Source: Buddleja alternifolia (taxonomy: Eukaryota > Streptophyta > Magnoliopsida > Lamiales > Scrophulariaceae). Taken from it: 64,000 nt of DNA. The first letter of the stretch is position 1; each line of letters starts with the position of its first letter. This document shows positions 35,005-47,297 of this stretch, one piece after another. A program made the position numbers and the translations under genes. The notes under the pieces are model-generated. The model did no database searches. It saw only the letters and a program-made list of their open reading frames with translations, and had not been told where the DNA came from. The DNA lies in NCBI GenBank assembly GCA_019426215.1, contig CM033408.1, positions 9,985,077 to 10,049,076 on the forward strand, written 5' to 3'.

Positions 35005-36604
35005 TTTGAGAGAGATATATTTAACTGCAGAAAATAAACCAAGATTTCATTAGATGATTATGTTATACCCAAGTAAAACTAGGACTTTAATTTAACTTGG
35101 TTCCCACTACATTTTTCGAACTATTGCACTCCCACTGCAATGAACGAAAAACTCATTAGACAGATTTCGTAGTGAATGATTGAGTTCTTCAAAAATTTTA
35201 ATGAGTTGCAATCTGTTTTGATATATGGCTCATTGGAATCTTTGAAGTGGCGTTCCACGCCAATCAGTCCAACTGATGGTTCAATCTTACTTTTGGCTCA
35301 TGTATCACTTAACCTCAGCCTGTAATGGAATATTGGTGGTGATCCATCTAAGTACTTTCCCATCAATTCCTATCGATCTAACAGTTGAATCTCATCTTGC
35401 AACTTGTAACGGTATATGGGATGAGATTTGCTTGACCGATGGCATCAAATGCACTTAGAGAGATTTAAACTATGAAATTAGTGTATGACCCCCATTAGTC
35501 GGGATGATGCCATACATAATTCATAATTCCATCTCTCAAAGTCTGATGGAGAGCCAGGTTATCCTATATCCCTTTCTTAATTAGTATCTTTAATTCGGGA
35601 GAATTTATTAATTTTATAAGGCCTCACTTTGCACATTAATTTGTTACCACATATGCGGAATAAAGCGAATTGAACCATACAATAATAGAAAACCTAGTAA
35701 TTCTATCATCATGCAGTTCATGAACATTCTAGATTTGTCTAAGCCAATAGACCAATCAAAGGATAGGGGCCTATATCAAATCTAATCTTGATAAGCTCCG
35801 AGCTCCAAGCACTAGAAGGTCTTACTCCTAATTACATATTTAGAAGCGCCCTATACATGACTCTACCAAAAATAAAATACAAACTGGGGGACATAAATCG
35901 GCTCATTACAACCCAAATAATACAAAACGGTAAAACCGTAATCCCATGGGATGCATCCACCATAACATACATCAAAGACAATTAAAATTTATGTTGGCTT
36001 TAATTTAAAAATCGAAAAAGAATTCACAATTAATTAAATCCAATTTAATTACAAAAGGATGAATTTAATTTCAATTTAAAATAAACAAATAAAATCTAAT
36101 TATTATTAAGAAATAAGTCTAACTTAGTCTTATCTATTGTGAAAACCCAATTTCAACCATAAATGAAAAATAAATCTAATTTATTGAATCGCCTTGTGGA
36201 ACCATAAACTAACTCTAATTAATTCATGATATAATTAAATCTAATTTAATCATTAAATTAAATCCAATTTAATTATCAAAGCTAGTTTAATTTTAGAAAA
36301 ACAAAATCAATTTTAATAGGGAAAAGGATTAATTAATAAATTCGGATCAAATTTGTCTACTGGGTCAAACCCAATATTTATTAATATATATATATATAAT
36401 ATATTAAATATATAAATATATACAATAATCGTTGGGCCAGGCCTAGTAGCCCCCCTCTTGCACTCAGCAGTGCGCTGGGCCTATTCGCATGCGTTGGGAA
36501 TATCACAGCTGGGCCTAGCGCAACACCGAATACGTGTGGTGGGCAAAGCCCAGCACCTGTTCGCTGGGCAGCAATCGCCGCGGAGCGATAGTAGCGCCGC
36601 CTCC

Positions 36605-38275
36605 TGACACGCTAAAAGCTAACGTGCTATGATAGCAAGTGCACTAGACGTGTGTAGTAATAAGTGGACAAAAAGTCCGGGTTGTCGAACCACAAGGACT
36701 TGAATTCTAGTTAATGATTTTCGATAAAAGAAAAGACAATTAAAGTAAAGAGCAAGAAAAAGATTAAACAAACGAAGAACCAAAGAGAAACGGACTATAG
36801 ATTAATCTCACGTATGATAAAATGACTAAGGCACATGCTACAACCGAATCTACTCGTCAATATATATGAGCTACTCTTCGAATTATTAGACTCCTATTGC
36901 TTTGGTGGAAACTCCTAAATTAACTATTACCCGATGTCTCGGCACATAATAATCCTATGATTAATTGACGGTTCTCTAAATATGTCTATCCGAGAATCTA
37001 ATCAAAAATCACGCATTAACGTTCTAGAGCTTCCCCGAACGAATCCGGCTAACAACACCCGGGAATCTTTACCTATTTCTAGGGCAATCCCTCATTTGTT
37101 TCGGATGATGTGTTAATTCTCTTGCACCCTAATCTATTTTCTCTCGAACAACTAGATTAGGCAAGATAGCAAGCATATGGTGATCAAACACATGATTGGA
37201 ATAAAAGCATAGAATTAACACACAAAGCAATAGGAGAATTAATACAAAGAGCAACTTCACATATATTGATTCATAAATTTGGCCTTCACATGGCCTTAGT
37301 TCTACAATATTAGCCTCTCATCAAAGCCTTAAGAAAATCTAATACAAACATATACATACTCATGGAAATAAACATGTAAATGCAAATAATTAAAACTCCC
37401 TCAATTGATTGATGATGGATCTTTGCTCTTGATCTTCAATCCTTAGCTCCTCTCTCTTTGTTCCCCTCCAAAAGTGATGAAGAAAATGGTGATCAATGAT
37501 GATGAGTGAAAAGTGATGGATCCAATGCCTCTCTCTCCCTCCTCCTCAAGATGTGTTCCGTCCAATTATGCTGAAAATATCCTTAAGAAGACCACCACAA
37601 ATCAGCTCCTCATGTGTATGTCCCCCCTAGTGTGTCCTCCACTACTCTTAAAGTGAGTAGTATAAAATTCCCAAAAGTAGATCTAGTAAGAAACATACTT
37701 ATGACATCCCTCCCATACATGTGATGACCTCTTGGCTTTAAATGTTCCATTCCCCCATCAAATGATGATCTTTTGGCTGAAAGGAATCAAATCTCGGATG
37801 TGGCCACGCCTAGGCGCGGGAATTATGGCGCTCGGGCGCCCAAATCAGAATGTTGGGAGTATTTGCCTCTGTCTGGCGCAGTAATTGTATTTCCTTCATA
37901 ACTCTCTCCACAAAACTCCGATTTGGATGATTCAAGTCCTCATTTGAAGCTAACACATAGTTATACAACTTTGTAGAAGGAAACTTCATCCAATTCGGTC
38001 TCTAAAAATAAGAAAATATCGCTCGAACGTGGAAACTGGTGCAGATACGGCGCCCAGGCGTGGACAGAACGGTGCCTAGGCGTGGACAACAGAAGCAAAT
38101 TGGCCTGAACTTGTTTTATACGTCGTTTTTCATCCCGTTCTTCGATTGTATCCATTTAAGACCTGAAATCACTTAATGCACGAATTAAACGCACATGTAG
38201 CAAGAATTAAGCGATAAATGAACCTAAACCATAAACGCAAAGGGGCTTAAAAACACGTAAAAATGCCTCTTATCA
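36605..38275. mobile_element. Solo LTR nested in the Copia-2 leader
   Basis: A 1671-bp insertion bounded by TGACACGCTAAAAGC... and ...GCCTCTTATCA (TG...CA ends) and flanked by perfect CCTCC duplications (36600-36604 and 38276-38280). It contains the AATAAGTGGACAAAAAGTCC...GTCGAACCACAAGGAC stretch common in plant LTR sequences, but no primer-binding site, polypurine tract or protein. It is therefore a solo LTR of an unidentified, probably Gypsy-type, family. Confidence 0.8.
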
Positions 38276-38570
38276 CCTCCCTTTCCCCCTCATTTTTTTT
38301 GTTTTCCTTACCTAAACAGCAGCGGCGCTGCAGCATGTTCCAAACGTGTAGCCGCGCTGCTGCTGTCAGTGCCTCTAGTGGCGCCACTTGCCTGACGGCA
38401 CTGCGGTGGCGCTACGGTGGTGGCACGTCGGCGATTTTCGAGGCGAATATGGATTTCAAAATTTCAGATTCATTATCAAATATAAATCATGCAAAATTTC
38501 AGATTTTAATTCAAAATTAAAATAGCCAACATAATTTCAAACGCAAAAAATCATCAAACGCGTTAAAGTC

Positions 38571-38584
38571 GGCTTTGATTCCAC
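38571..38584 (-). other. Copia-2 primer-binding site (degenerate)
   Basis: On the minus strand GTGGAATCAAAGCC adjoins the 5' LTR; the consensus is TGGTATCAGAGCC. Two substitutions show decay since insertion. Confidence 0.8.
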
Positions 38585-40565
38585 TGTTAGGAATCTTATG
38601 AATGAAAAACATAGTGGAAATAAAAAGGATTCCTAGAGTGGAATCACTTTAATGTGGGTTTGATGATTTTAAAGATTTTACAAAAATAAACGCAATCAAA
38701 TACCTTATTGATTCGTTAATCTGCAATTCCCGTAACAGCAACTCTTGACGAATTCCTGTCTCTAAAGCTTCACGCAAAACAAGCCTTCAAAAGCTCCCCG
38801 GGACTCTCCTTTCTTAATGGTGGACGGCTAGCAAGAGTGAGGGGAGAGGATTTTCCTTTTTCCTTTTGTGTATTGTATGCTACGGTTAAGTTTAGCTTGT
38901 CAATTTGAGGATTAAATAATCCTCAAATCCTAAACCTAAGTGGGGCACCTCCTAGGCCCTTAGTGGACGCCTATGATGGGCTAAGTTGGCCCAGCAACTT
39001 AGTCCATCTTTTAATATATATATATATATATATATTTAATTCAAATCCAATTCAAATAAATATATATAAAATTAATTAGTTCCAATTGATTGATTAAATT
39101 CAAATAATTTATTCTATTTAAATATTTGAATTATTGATTTACCAATTAAATCAGTCCATCCTATTTTATTTGTCTATCTAAAAGATAAATTATTTACACA
39201 AAAAGATAGGGATTAATGCAAAAAAAAACCCTGTGTTAATGTCAAATTGCAAAAAACCCCATGTGTTAACGAAATAGGCCAAAAACCCTCCTGTGTTATT
39301 AAAAAGTCTGCAAATAGTGGATTTTTTGAAAAAAAAGTGCGTGTTTTTCATGTTTCCAAATGACATGCTTCTTTGTTTGGAGAGTGTATAAATGACAAAA
39401 ATGTCATTAAAGGTGAAAAACATGAAAAACACGCACTTTTTTTTTCCAAAAGTCCACTGTTTGCAGACTTTTTAATAACACAGGGGGGTTTTAGCCTATT
39501 TCGTTAACACATGGGATTTTTTGCAATTTGACATTAACACAGGGGTTTTTTTTGCATTAATCCCCAAAAAGATATCCTGTTTATTTCTTGTAGAGCTACT
39601 CTTTAGGTTCGTCTCGATTGACAATGGGAGGATACCAAAGGATGTGAGTGTCACCTAGCCAGTCCTGTGAACTCACATCGTAACCCAATCGAGTATGAAA
39701 TGATTGTATCATTTATGAACCTCTGGATCATAAATACCGTATGAGTATAAGCCCTTTATTGACGTATCCGGATCAAGTGAGAGTCATGATTTATGTCAAA
39801 CTCACAATACTTGATACTGTGCATCAGATCATAGCATAATGAAATTACCAAACTACTCTCCATGTCTTACACGAGTTAGTTTCATCGCTTTGGCCAAAGA
39901 CTTATAATTTCATTTGCCTATGATCGCATAGGATACTTTCTCGTTTACTATCGAGACAGTGTCCCATCTTGGCGATCACTTCACAAGTGCTACTTGACTC
40001 ATTGAGATCGCATTTCGAGGTCCGCCCCACCAAAGGCTGATTAGGGCCTAACTACTCTAGTAACATATTTAGTAGCACAAGTACATTGATCATGACTCTC
40101 AGGTCTAAGGCTTACGCATACTATTATGATCAGTAATCTGATCATTGACAGTCACTGAGTAAATACCCATGTGATCGGATTACTATGAGCCGTGTTCGAA
40201 TATATCAATTCCATTGGTATATCTATGACATGTGCTCTCACTATCTCGTAGTGTTCGACTAGCACTCTTTGTCAGAGCATGTGTCATACACGTTGAATCT
40301 TAACGCCCAATTAAGATTCCTTAACTCGCGAACCCCTTTTTAAGTGATCAGGTGTCAGACTCTCCACGTGCCACTTCTTTATTCCGTAAAGGGCGAAGAG
40401 TCAACCTTGATTCACATAGACTGTTTGTTCAATACTTTTTAATGCTACAAAGCTTTATATGAACTAAAGAATAAATGCCTTTATTAATAATAAGTTCGTA
40501 CAACATAATTAGATCCCCTATACAATCTATTTGCCCTCATTAGCATCTAAGCCATACACCTAACA
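38585..40565 (-). repeat. Copia-2 5' LTR, interrupted by a MITE
   Basis: 1981 bp. After the MITE at 39209-39564 and one copy of its duplication are subtracted, it matches the length of the 3' LTR (29552-31143) to within a few tens of bases, with scattered substitutions. Confidence 0.92.
39209..39564. mobile_element. Palindromic MITE in the Copia-2 5' LTR
   Basis: A 356-bp foldback sequence GGGATTAATGCAAAAAAAAC...GCATTAATCCC with arms of about 150 bp (CCCTGTGTTAATGTCAAATT / AATTTGACATTAACACAGGG and so on). Duplications CAAAAAGATA flank it (39199-39208 and 39565-39574). It is absent from the sister LTR at the matching position, which proves insertion after the retrotransposon. The duplication length suggests Mutator-like mobilisation. 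Confidence 0.9.
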
Positions 40566-40570
40566 AACAG

Positions 40571-41200
40571 GAGTAATATGTAGCAAGTTCATACAAGGGA
40601 CTGAGTTGAACTACTTGGAGATTGAGAAAAGGGCTCTTGCGTTAGTGACTTTGGCTCGTAAGCTACGACCTTATTTTCAATCTAATCAGATCGTTGTACT
40701 AACAAACTAACCACTGAGGCAGGTATTAGCAAAACTTGATGTATTGGGAAGACTCATTAAATAGGCCATTGAATTGGGGGAATTCAATATTGAATATAAG
40801 AGTTGTACGGAAATAAAAGCCCAAATAATGGTAGACTTCGTCGTCAAGATGACAACTGAGTCACTCGTGGATGTAGTTGTAGTTGAGCCGACGACGCCAT
40901 GGTTATTACATCCAAAATAAACTTCGATGTGACCAACAATGAAGCAGAATAAGAAGCTCTCATTGCGGGGTTAAAAATGGTGAAAAGCCTGGAGGTGAAA
41001 ATGCTGATGGTTTATACAGATTCACAATTGGTGGCAAGGAAAGTAGCTAGGTCGGATGAAGCGAGGAAGAAAACGATGGTAAAATACTTGAAGAAGGTGA
41101 AGGAGCTGATGTTAGTATTCGAGGTAATTGAGTTGCATCAAATCCCAAGGGATGAGAACTAGCGTGCAGATGCCCTATTGAAGTTCGCGAATTAAATTGT
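40571..41200 (+). pseudogene. Gypsy RNase H
   Basis: Gypsy coding sequence resumes after Copia-2 with the connection region (ELNYLEIEKRALAL) and then an RNase H fragment holding LMVYTDSQLVARKVARSDEA at 40977-41162, ending in HQIPRDEN. Several stops, for example after VLTN near 40710, disrupt it. Confidence 0.78.
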
Positions 41201-41459
41201 GGGGCTGAAGAGTAGGAAAGTGACTTTGCTAGTAGCAAAACATTCCGAAATCAAACCGATGACGATGATAACACCAGTTGTAGATGAACCTTCATGGAAG
41301 GATGCCATTATGAATTATCTCGTCAAGGATGGACTACCTAAGGATAAGGCCGAGGCTAGAATTTTTTTTTTAAAGAGCTACGAGATCTGTGATGATGGGA
41401 GAAGAATTGTACAAAAGATCAGTGTTATGATGTCTGTCTCCATTGGAATCTGAATATGT

Positions 41460-42462
41460 TTTGAGAGAAATACACGAGGCTGTGGAAATCATTCCGCTGG
41501 AAGGTCGTTAGCTCAGAAAATTACGAGGCAAGGGTATTTTTAGCCCACCTTAATAAAAGATGCGTATGAATTTGGTAAGAAATGCCGTGAGTATCAGTTA
41601 CACTCTAATGAGATACATCGTCCAGGAACTCTGATAGAGACAATAAAAATTGTATACCCGTTTGTCCAATGGGGTATAGATATCCTAGGGCCATTTCCTC
41701 CGGTGCAAGGGCAAAAGAAATTTGTCGTTGTAGCGGTTGAACACTTTACGAAGTGGATAGACGCTGAGCCAGTGGCCCGAATCACTAAAAAGGTGGTGAT
41801 CGATTTTATTTGGAAAAATATCATATGTAGGTTTGGAGTGCCTCGAATACTAATATCCGATAACGGGACTCAGTTCAATGGGAAAGCCATAACGGAGTGG
41901 TGTTTGGAGTTAAAAATTCAACAAAATTTCACCTCGGTGGGACATCCCCAGGCTAATGGTTTGACAGAAATTGTGAATCGTATACTCTTGCAACATCTAA
42001 AAACTAGGTTGGATGGGGAACGGACAAGATGGGTTGAAGAACTGCCAGGGGTATTATGGGCATATCGAACGACACCTCGTTTATCAACTGGAGAGACCCC
42101 ATATTGTCTTGTTTAATAACCACAGAAATTGGTATGATGACACATAGGCTAAGCTCATACAACCCGCGAGAGAATCTAACTGCCAGGGAGTTTGAGTTAG
42201 ACATCATCGATGAGGTACGAGATCGGGTACAATGGCTCGAGCGTACAACAAGATGGTGAAATCGAGATCTTTTCAAGTAGGAGACCTCGCATTGAAGAAG
42301 GTAGAAGTGTCAAGGCACGTGAAGAAACTGGAAGCAAACTGGAAGGGACCGTTCAAAATCATAAAAATCACTAAAGCAATGACTTATAGATTGCAAGATC
42401 TTAAGGGCAAGGATTTACCTCGACCATGGAATGTAAACAACCTAAGGAGATTTTATGAATAA
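41460..42462 (+). pseudogene. Gypsy integrase
   Basis: An eroded zinc-binding part (KCREYQLHSNEIHRPGT) is followed by the core WGIDILGPFPPVQGQKKF and VEHFTKWIDAEPV, then ILISDNGTQFNGKAI and the third catalytic region GLTEIVNRIL. A stop at 42114-42116 after GETPYCLV breaks the frame. The C-terminal chromatin-binding-like tail (NWKGPFKIIKI, PRPWNVNNLRRFY) continues to 42462. Position downstream of RT and RNase H fixes the element as Ty3/Gypsy. Confidence 0.87.
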
Positions 42463-42796
42463 ATTTGAAATGAATAGAAATGAAGCTAACACATGTTGTA
42501 TCGTAAATGCGAATATACTTAATAAACCATGTCTTTAAACGACATAACGAGGTAGATTCCATACTTTGAAAATTTTCAAAGTGGAAAGTCGAAGAAAAAC
42601 GCGAATAATAATGATAAGCAAGAACTCACAATATACCTTAAACTAAGGCAAATTCAGAGATGATAATATTTAAAACGTCACAAACATTATTTAAAGCAAA
42701 AACTGAGGAAAAAAAAAACATTGTTAAAACAAAAACTGACAAAAATATTATTTAAAACAAAAAACAAAACTAGGAAGCACCCTTGATCCTCGGTCT

Positions 42797-45240
42797 TTAA
42801 TCAGTTTGAGGTTCAACCCCAGCACCCTTGCTCTCATTTTGGCCTTGGTGATTACCTCGATTGACTGTAGCTTCTAATTCTCGCTCGAACTGACGACTGG
42901 CTCCAGATTCACTAAGTACCTGAGCATCGAACACTGGGAAGTGAGTATAAACCTCGTTAGGATCCTCCGGAGTTAGAGAAGGTTGCTTAAGGGGGGCTCG
43001 TAGATAGGTCTGGACAAACTGGTCTTCTTGGAAAGCCGGAACTAAATTTTCGGATTCCCTTAAGTAATCGATAGCTTTGAAAAAGCCATCGCAAACATCA
43101 TTGATGCCTCGAGAGAGCAGTAGGTTGTCCATGATGGTTGATCTCATCATGTCATGAGCCCTACCTGAACGAACCCCATCCAGCTGTTGTTAAAAAGCCT
43201 GGACTCTTGAAACTCGGCGACCGGCCATTTTGCCAAGGGCGTACTGTCGTCGTTTTTCGGCCTCTACATTGTTCTGGAGGGTCGTCATTCCTTGCTGGAG
43301 CACGAAATTGGCCTTTTGAATCTCCAACATCTTGATCTTATCAACATCATATGATTTGCAGATAAGATCAAGTTCCTCCTAATCAATTAACATAACTTGT
43401 GAGCTCTAAGTTAAAACAAAAATGGTTAATAATTTAAAAATAGGTAAAACATTACCTGCAACGAGCCCACCTTGGTTCGATCCTCCTGACCAGCAATGGG
43501 CTCCACATCTACTGGAGTCCTATAATCCGTGAGCTCTTGTTCAGCTCGGTGCAACAGCTCCTTTATGGTCAAATTATGCAAAATTAGTCGATGAAGGCAA
43601 AGTCCAGCATATGAGATTAATTAAGAAGTTTAGATACATTATTAATAATTTGAAAAAGGAAAAGACCAAATAACTATGGAAAATTGTTGAGTGTAAATGC
43701 CTTCTCCAAATATTGAGCGCCGTTCTTTTCGACGAGAGGATGAGGATGCTCGAGGATAGCTGCCTTATCCCTTGGCAACAATGTGCAATGGAATAGCTCA
43801 ATGGCTGTGTTGCTGATAGAATCCTTGACGATGGAGCTGTCGGGATAAATGCGCCAGTCTAAGCTTATAGGTTGAACGTTGGGCAGTAGAGGTGCCCGTT
43901 CAAGAACCTCACAATTGATATAATCCCTTAAAAAAAAGGACTCAACCTGGTTGAGAAGGTCGTAATTCGGGGATTTGCTTGGAGTAGTGGACCCCAGTCT
44001 TACGACATTGGTCCTCAAAGGACCTTCCAGATGAGGACGCTTCTTGGGACGCCCATACGATGTACCAGTTGTCGAGTCAGCTCGTCCAAACCGACGATGG
44101 ACGAGGGCAGTCTCCGGTTCATCGACCTCGATGATATTGTCAGCAGCAGCCTCGCTCGCATTTGTAGCAGTTGCAGCAAACCGCGGAGCACTAACTGTGG
44201 TACGAATAGCTTGGGCCTGATTAATGCCTAGATCTTTGGGTTTAATAACGAGGATACCTCATCCCTGACCTCGTGTGGAACTACCGGTGCCTCGAGATGC
44301 AGCGCCCGTAGACTTTTGAGCTGCCTCAGCCTCGAGAGTAGCCTTTCTGTCCATTCGAGCTTGACGAGTGACCATTGCTAAAAAAACATAAACGAAAAAA
44401 AGTTAACAATTTGAATATACTATAAGTACCTAAAAAATTTTGGAGCTAAGATTCTTATCTATATCACCGATGCCCGGTACGTTGGCGCTACTTAGCCCAC
44501 ACGAGACCAGCATAGGCTCACTCAACACGATCTCGGGTTTATATAACCACTTAAGAACACGCTTAAGAGTTCATCGAGATATAGTAGGCCTAACGATGTG
44601 TTCTAGGTCGACGAGCTCCATACCCCACTGACGAGGCACTTCCCAATGTTTGTTCAGGGGAGAGGCGATGAAGAAATACTTATTTATCCAATCTCCAAAG
44701 GAAGATTAGGTATGAAGCTGAAGGCGACAATGCCTTTGAGGGGAAAGGAAGAAAAAACCCTCTTCTTTACTTTTTATACAACGATTTACAGATAAAAACC
44801 ATAAAAAAAATTATGATGGGATGGGCACCATACAGCCTCATCACAACTATAAAATGTATAATGTGTCTATTCAAATTCGAAAGCAATTGGGTTGGGCTAA
44901 GACTAAGGTATAATAAAATGTTAATGATGGCAGGATGAAGAGGGAATCGAACACCAACAGCAAGATGTATGCGACATGGAAAGTTCGAAATCCTACAGGA
45001 GGACGATGCATACGATCAGTCGGGTTTGGAACAATGATACGATAATTTGTGGAAATGTGATATTTAACTCTAATGTCTGCGATGTTGACTTCGGTCAGAG
45101 TATAAGGATAATTTGTCCAAGGAACTAACCTACAAGCCCTATCTAAATTGGGAAAAATTTATATGTTTACGTTCGCATCTCCCTCGAGATCTGGATATGG
45201 GGAGGCACGTCGGACTCTATAGGCTCAACAAGAGGAGGAG
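42797..45240 (-). pseudogene. Antisense reading frame of the Tat-type Gypsy element
   Basis: Between integrase and 3' LTR the minus strand keeps several open segments: 44018-43674 (114 codons, with ISLDWRIYPDSSIV), 43150-42797 (117 codons, containing DVCDGFFKAIDYLRESENLV) and shorter decayed ones up to about 45240. The latter include a pattern resembling PPVGFRTFHVAYIL and, in the next frame, HPAIINILLYLSLSPTQLL (about 44820-45130). That pattern matches the plant putative gypsy-type transposon family (Pfam Transposase_28), which is known as an extra antisense gene in Tat/Retand-like elements. Function is unknown. Stops and frameshifts are frequent, so it is a relic. Confidence 0.6.
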
Positions 45241-45910
45241 AGTTATTCTCATCTGATGCATGAGAAGACGAGGCACTGCTTGAGCGATGATCAGATGTGT
45301 TATGATGAGACTAGTTGGACTCGTTATCCTCATTAGAAACACGAGGCTACTCAACCTCCATACCAATATTACTCATCTGATATGTATAAATATGCAAAAA
45401 ATAATATAAAGAGTGGATAAATAATGATAGATTTGAATCTACACCTAATACGAGGATAGACTTGATAAGGAATATGAGGAAAACTTCAACAGCAAATACA
45501 CTGACGAGCCTGCTAACTTACTTTTCTCTCTGGGAAATATGTAAAATTTGCGAAAGTAAAAAGTTCAAATGGTGAGTAAAACCCTGGTATTTATAGAGGG
45601 AGAAAAATCGAAGATCAACAGTGCAGATCTTGTGGTGAAAATTTAGATCTAACGGTCAAGAGGCGTGATACTTCAAAATTCAACTGATGCCCTTTGAAAT
45701 TCGGGCATGTAACATATTGGATAAAGCTAATAATCCTTGGGGACAGACGTGTCGGTAATAATGACCAGAAACAGGTGGGTGATTAAATATTATAAAACGG
45801 CCAAAGGTTACAATAAAGACAAAGAAACGATTACATTGAATACTTCATTTATGATTCATTATACTTCGTCAGCTATCAATAAATAAATTGAAATTTAGTT
45901 CTTCATACCT

Positions 45911-45928
45911 AACAAAGTGGGGGACTAA
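45911..45928 (+). other. Gypsy polypurine tract
   Basis: AACAAAGTGGGGGACTAA immediately before the 3' LTR; this is the plus-strand primer of reverse transcription. Confidence 0.8.
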
Positions 45929-46504
45929 TGATATGCCGAAATATTATTTAGAGCATCGTATCTTCGTACTTGGATATTCCATGAGGTCGTGGGCATGTGT
46001 ATCTACGATCATACGAGGCAATGTTTACACAAAGGCCCTAAATATGGTAATTTACATTATACTCCAAGATTCTCGTGTTTTTACTGATCAGGGTAGGGTC
46101 GACCCGCGACCCGACCCTAAGATATTCGATCAAGACCGTCAACTAAGTACACGTGTAAGACATCCAGTAGGAGATATCCCGTCTGTCAATCACTCTACAG
46201 TACAGGGTGGAAACACTATAAATATCGCCATTTATTGGGTTTCACGGACGGATAATCTGAGCAATAAATACTAGGAGCTATACTTCGTATTGTTTACGAT
46301 AGTCTACAGGCTAGAGAGTACGATCCTATGTTATAAATACAAGATATTCTTAAACTACGAATCATCGATATTTTATCCTTTTGAGGTACGTATGCAGCTT
46401 GGTCACACCCAAATACAGTCTATATTCTTGAGAGTGCATCATTTGGTTCATATCAGAAGTCATCTTGACTGAGATAGTGGGAGGTTTATATTCGACCTAG
46501 ATCA
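45929..46504 (+). repeat. Gypsy 3' LTR
   Basis: 576 bp, beginning TGATATGCCG and ending GACCTAGATCA; paired with 15710-16318. The reading frame inside it is not a gene; the same frame occurs in the other LTR. Confidence 0.88.
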
Positions 46505-46509
46505 TGTAC

Positions 46510-47297
46510 CAAAAATGCAATTTAGCTTTCAGATGGTGTTTATATATAATTAGTTACACGTTGTTTATATATAATTAGTTACACCATTACATGAGTAATT
46601 GCAAAATTTAGAATCAACCACCAACAATTACAATAATTATTGTTAAAAGTTAGTTGACGCAATATATCCGTAGCTACCAGTTATCCTAGCTAAGCGAGAG
46701 ATGACTTGCAAGTTAATTTCAGATTGCTATGAATATTCATAATGGTGGAGTTTAAGGCAAGCCAGGTGGGGCTTTTAACTTTGTTGGAGAAGAAATATCG
46801 ATTTAATGTCTCGTTTAGTTTTTTTTTTTTTTTTACTTTTCCTTTTTTACTCTATATATATTCCAAACCATATCTAAAAATCCAGTTCTTATCAGCTTAT
46901 AAATTAACTTACATGACAATTTTATTGATCGTGAACAATTCTTTCCCTAGAAATTCTAATGAGACCTAATTTAGCCAAACTCAAGTATATTTAATTTGAT
47001 TTTCTTTCTAGCTAATTACATGACAAGTGTAATTCACTTACTTTGAATTCATCAAAACAAGACTTCGCCAAAATCTCTATCTTTTCTTTTCATGTATATA
47101 CAATACTATATGTAACATAGTTACATACTGTCACATGTTGTCGTAAAAATTAAAGAAATGTACATTACCATATAAATAATTTACACGTATTTTGTGACAA
47201 TAAATGTAATAATATCACTAGCATAAAGAAATTTAATCTACCCAAGGTTTGTGTGCATGCATTTGGAAAAGCTTGATCGTATAACTGGAAGAGAATT
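46510..47297. other. Spacer and 3' flank of the DUF716 gene
   Basis: AT-rich. A short tandem repeat TGTTTATATATAATTAGTTACAC lies at 46527-46576. The right part should hold the 3' untranslated region of the minus-strand gene; no single clear poly(A) signal could be chosen. Confidence 0.5.

Larger units (their letters stand above)
35005..38584 (-). other. Copia-2 leader, containing a nested solo LTR
   Basis: Untranslated region between primer-binding site and gag. The part next to gag (35005-36600) resembles the Copia-1 leader, including a GC-rich patch at 36430-36600. The solo LTR at 36605-38275 is an insertion. The remaining 38281-38571 is GC-rich then AT-rich sequence before the primer-binding site. 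No real frame is seen. Confidence 0.6.
29552..40565 (-). mobile_element. Copia-2 retrotransposon inserted in Gypsy pol
   Basis: Minus-strand Copia element with LTRs 38585-40565 (5') and 29552-31143 (3'), both TGTTAGG...CCTAACA. Flanking pentamers are AACCG (29547-29551) and AACAG (40566-40570), one mismatch. The primer-binding site beside the 5' LTR (TGGAATCAAAGCC, minus strand) has two changes from the initiator Met-tRNA match. The purine tract before the 3' LTR (GTGAGAGAT) resembles that of Copia-1. Its proteins are related to those of Copia-1, but its LTRs are those of the solo LTR at 9637. It is expanded by a nested solo LTR and a MITE, and its frames are broken. Confidence 0.93.
15710..46504 (+). 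mobile_element. Ty3/Gypsy (Tat-type) retrotransposon hosting two Copia insertions
   Basis: Two related LTRs (15710-16318 and 45929-46504) begin TGATATGCC, share the AAATATTATTTAGAGCATCG opening and end near GACCTAAATTA / GACCTAGATCA. Flanking pentamers are TTTAC (15705-15709) and TGTAC (46505-46509), one mismatch. A primer-binding site TGGCGCCGTC follows the 5' LTR and a purine tract AAAGTGGGGGAC precedes the 3' LTR. The internal order gag, protease, reverse transcriptase, RNase H, integrase is the Ty3/Gypsy order. The gag zinc-knuckle style, the TIAGGPSGGDS stretch before protease and the antisense frame after integrase point to the Tat lineage. All genes carry stops or frameshifts. Without the Copia insertions the element is about 10 kb. 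Confidence 0.9.
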
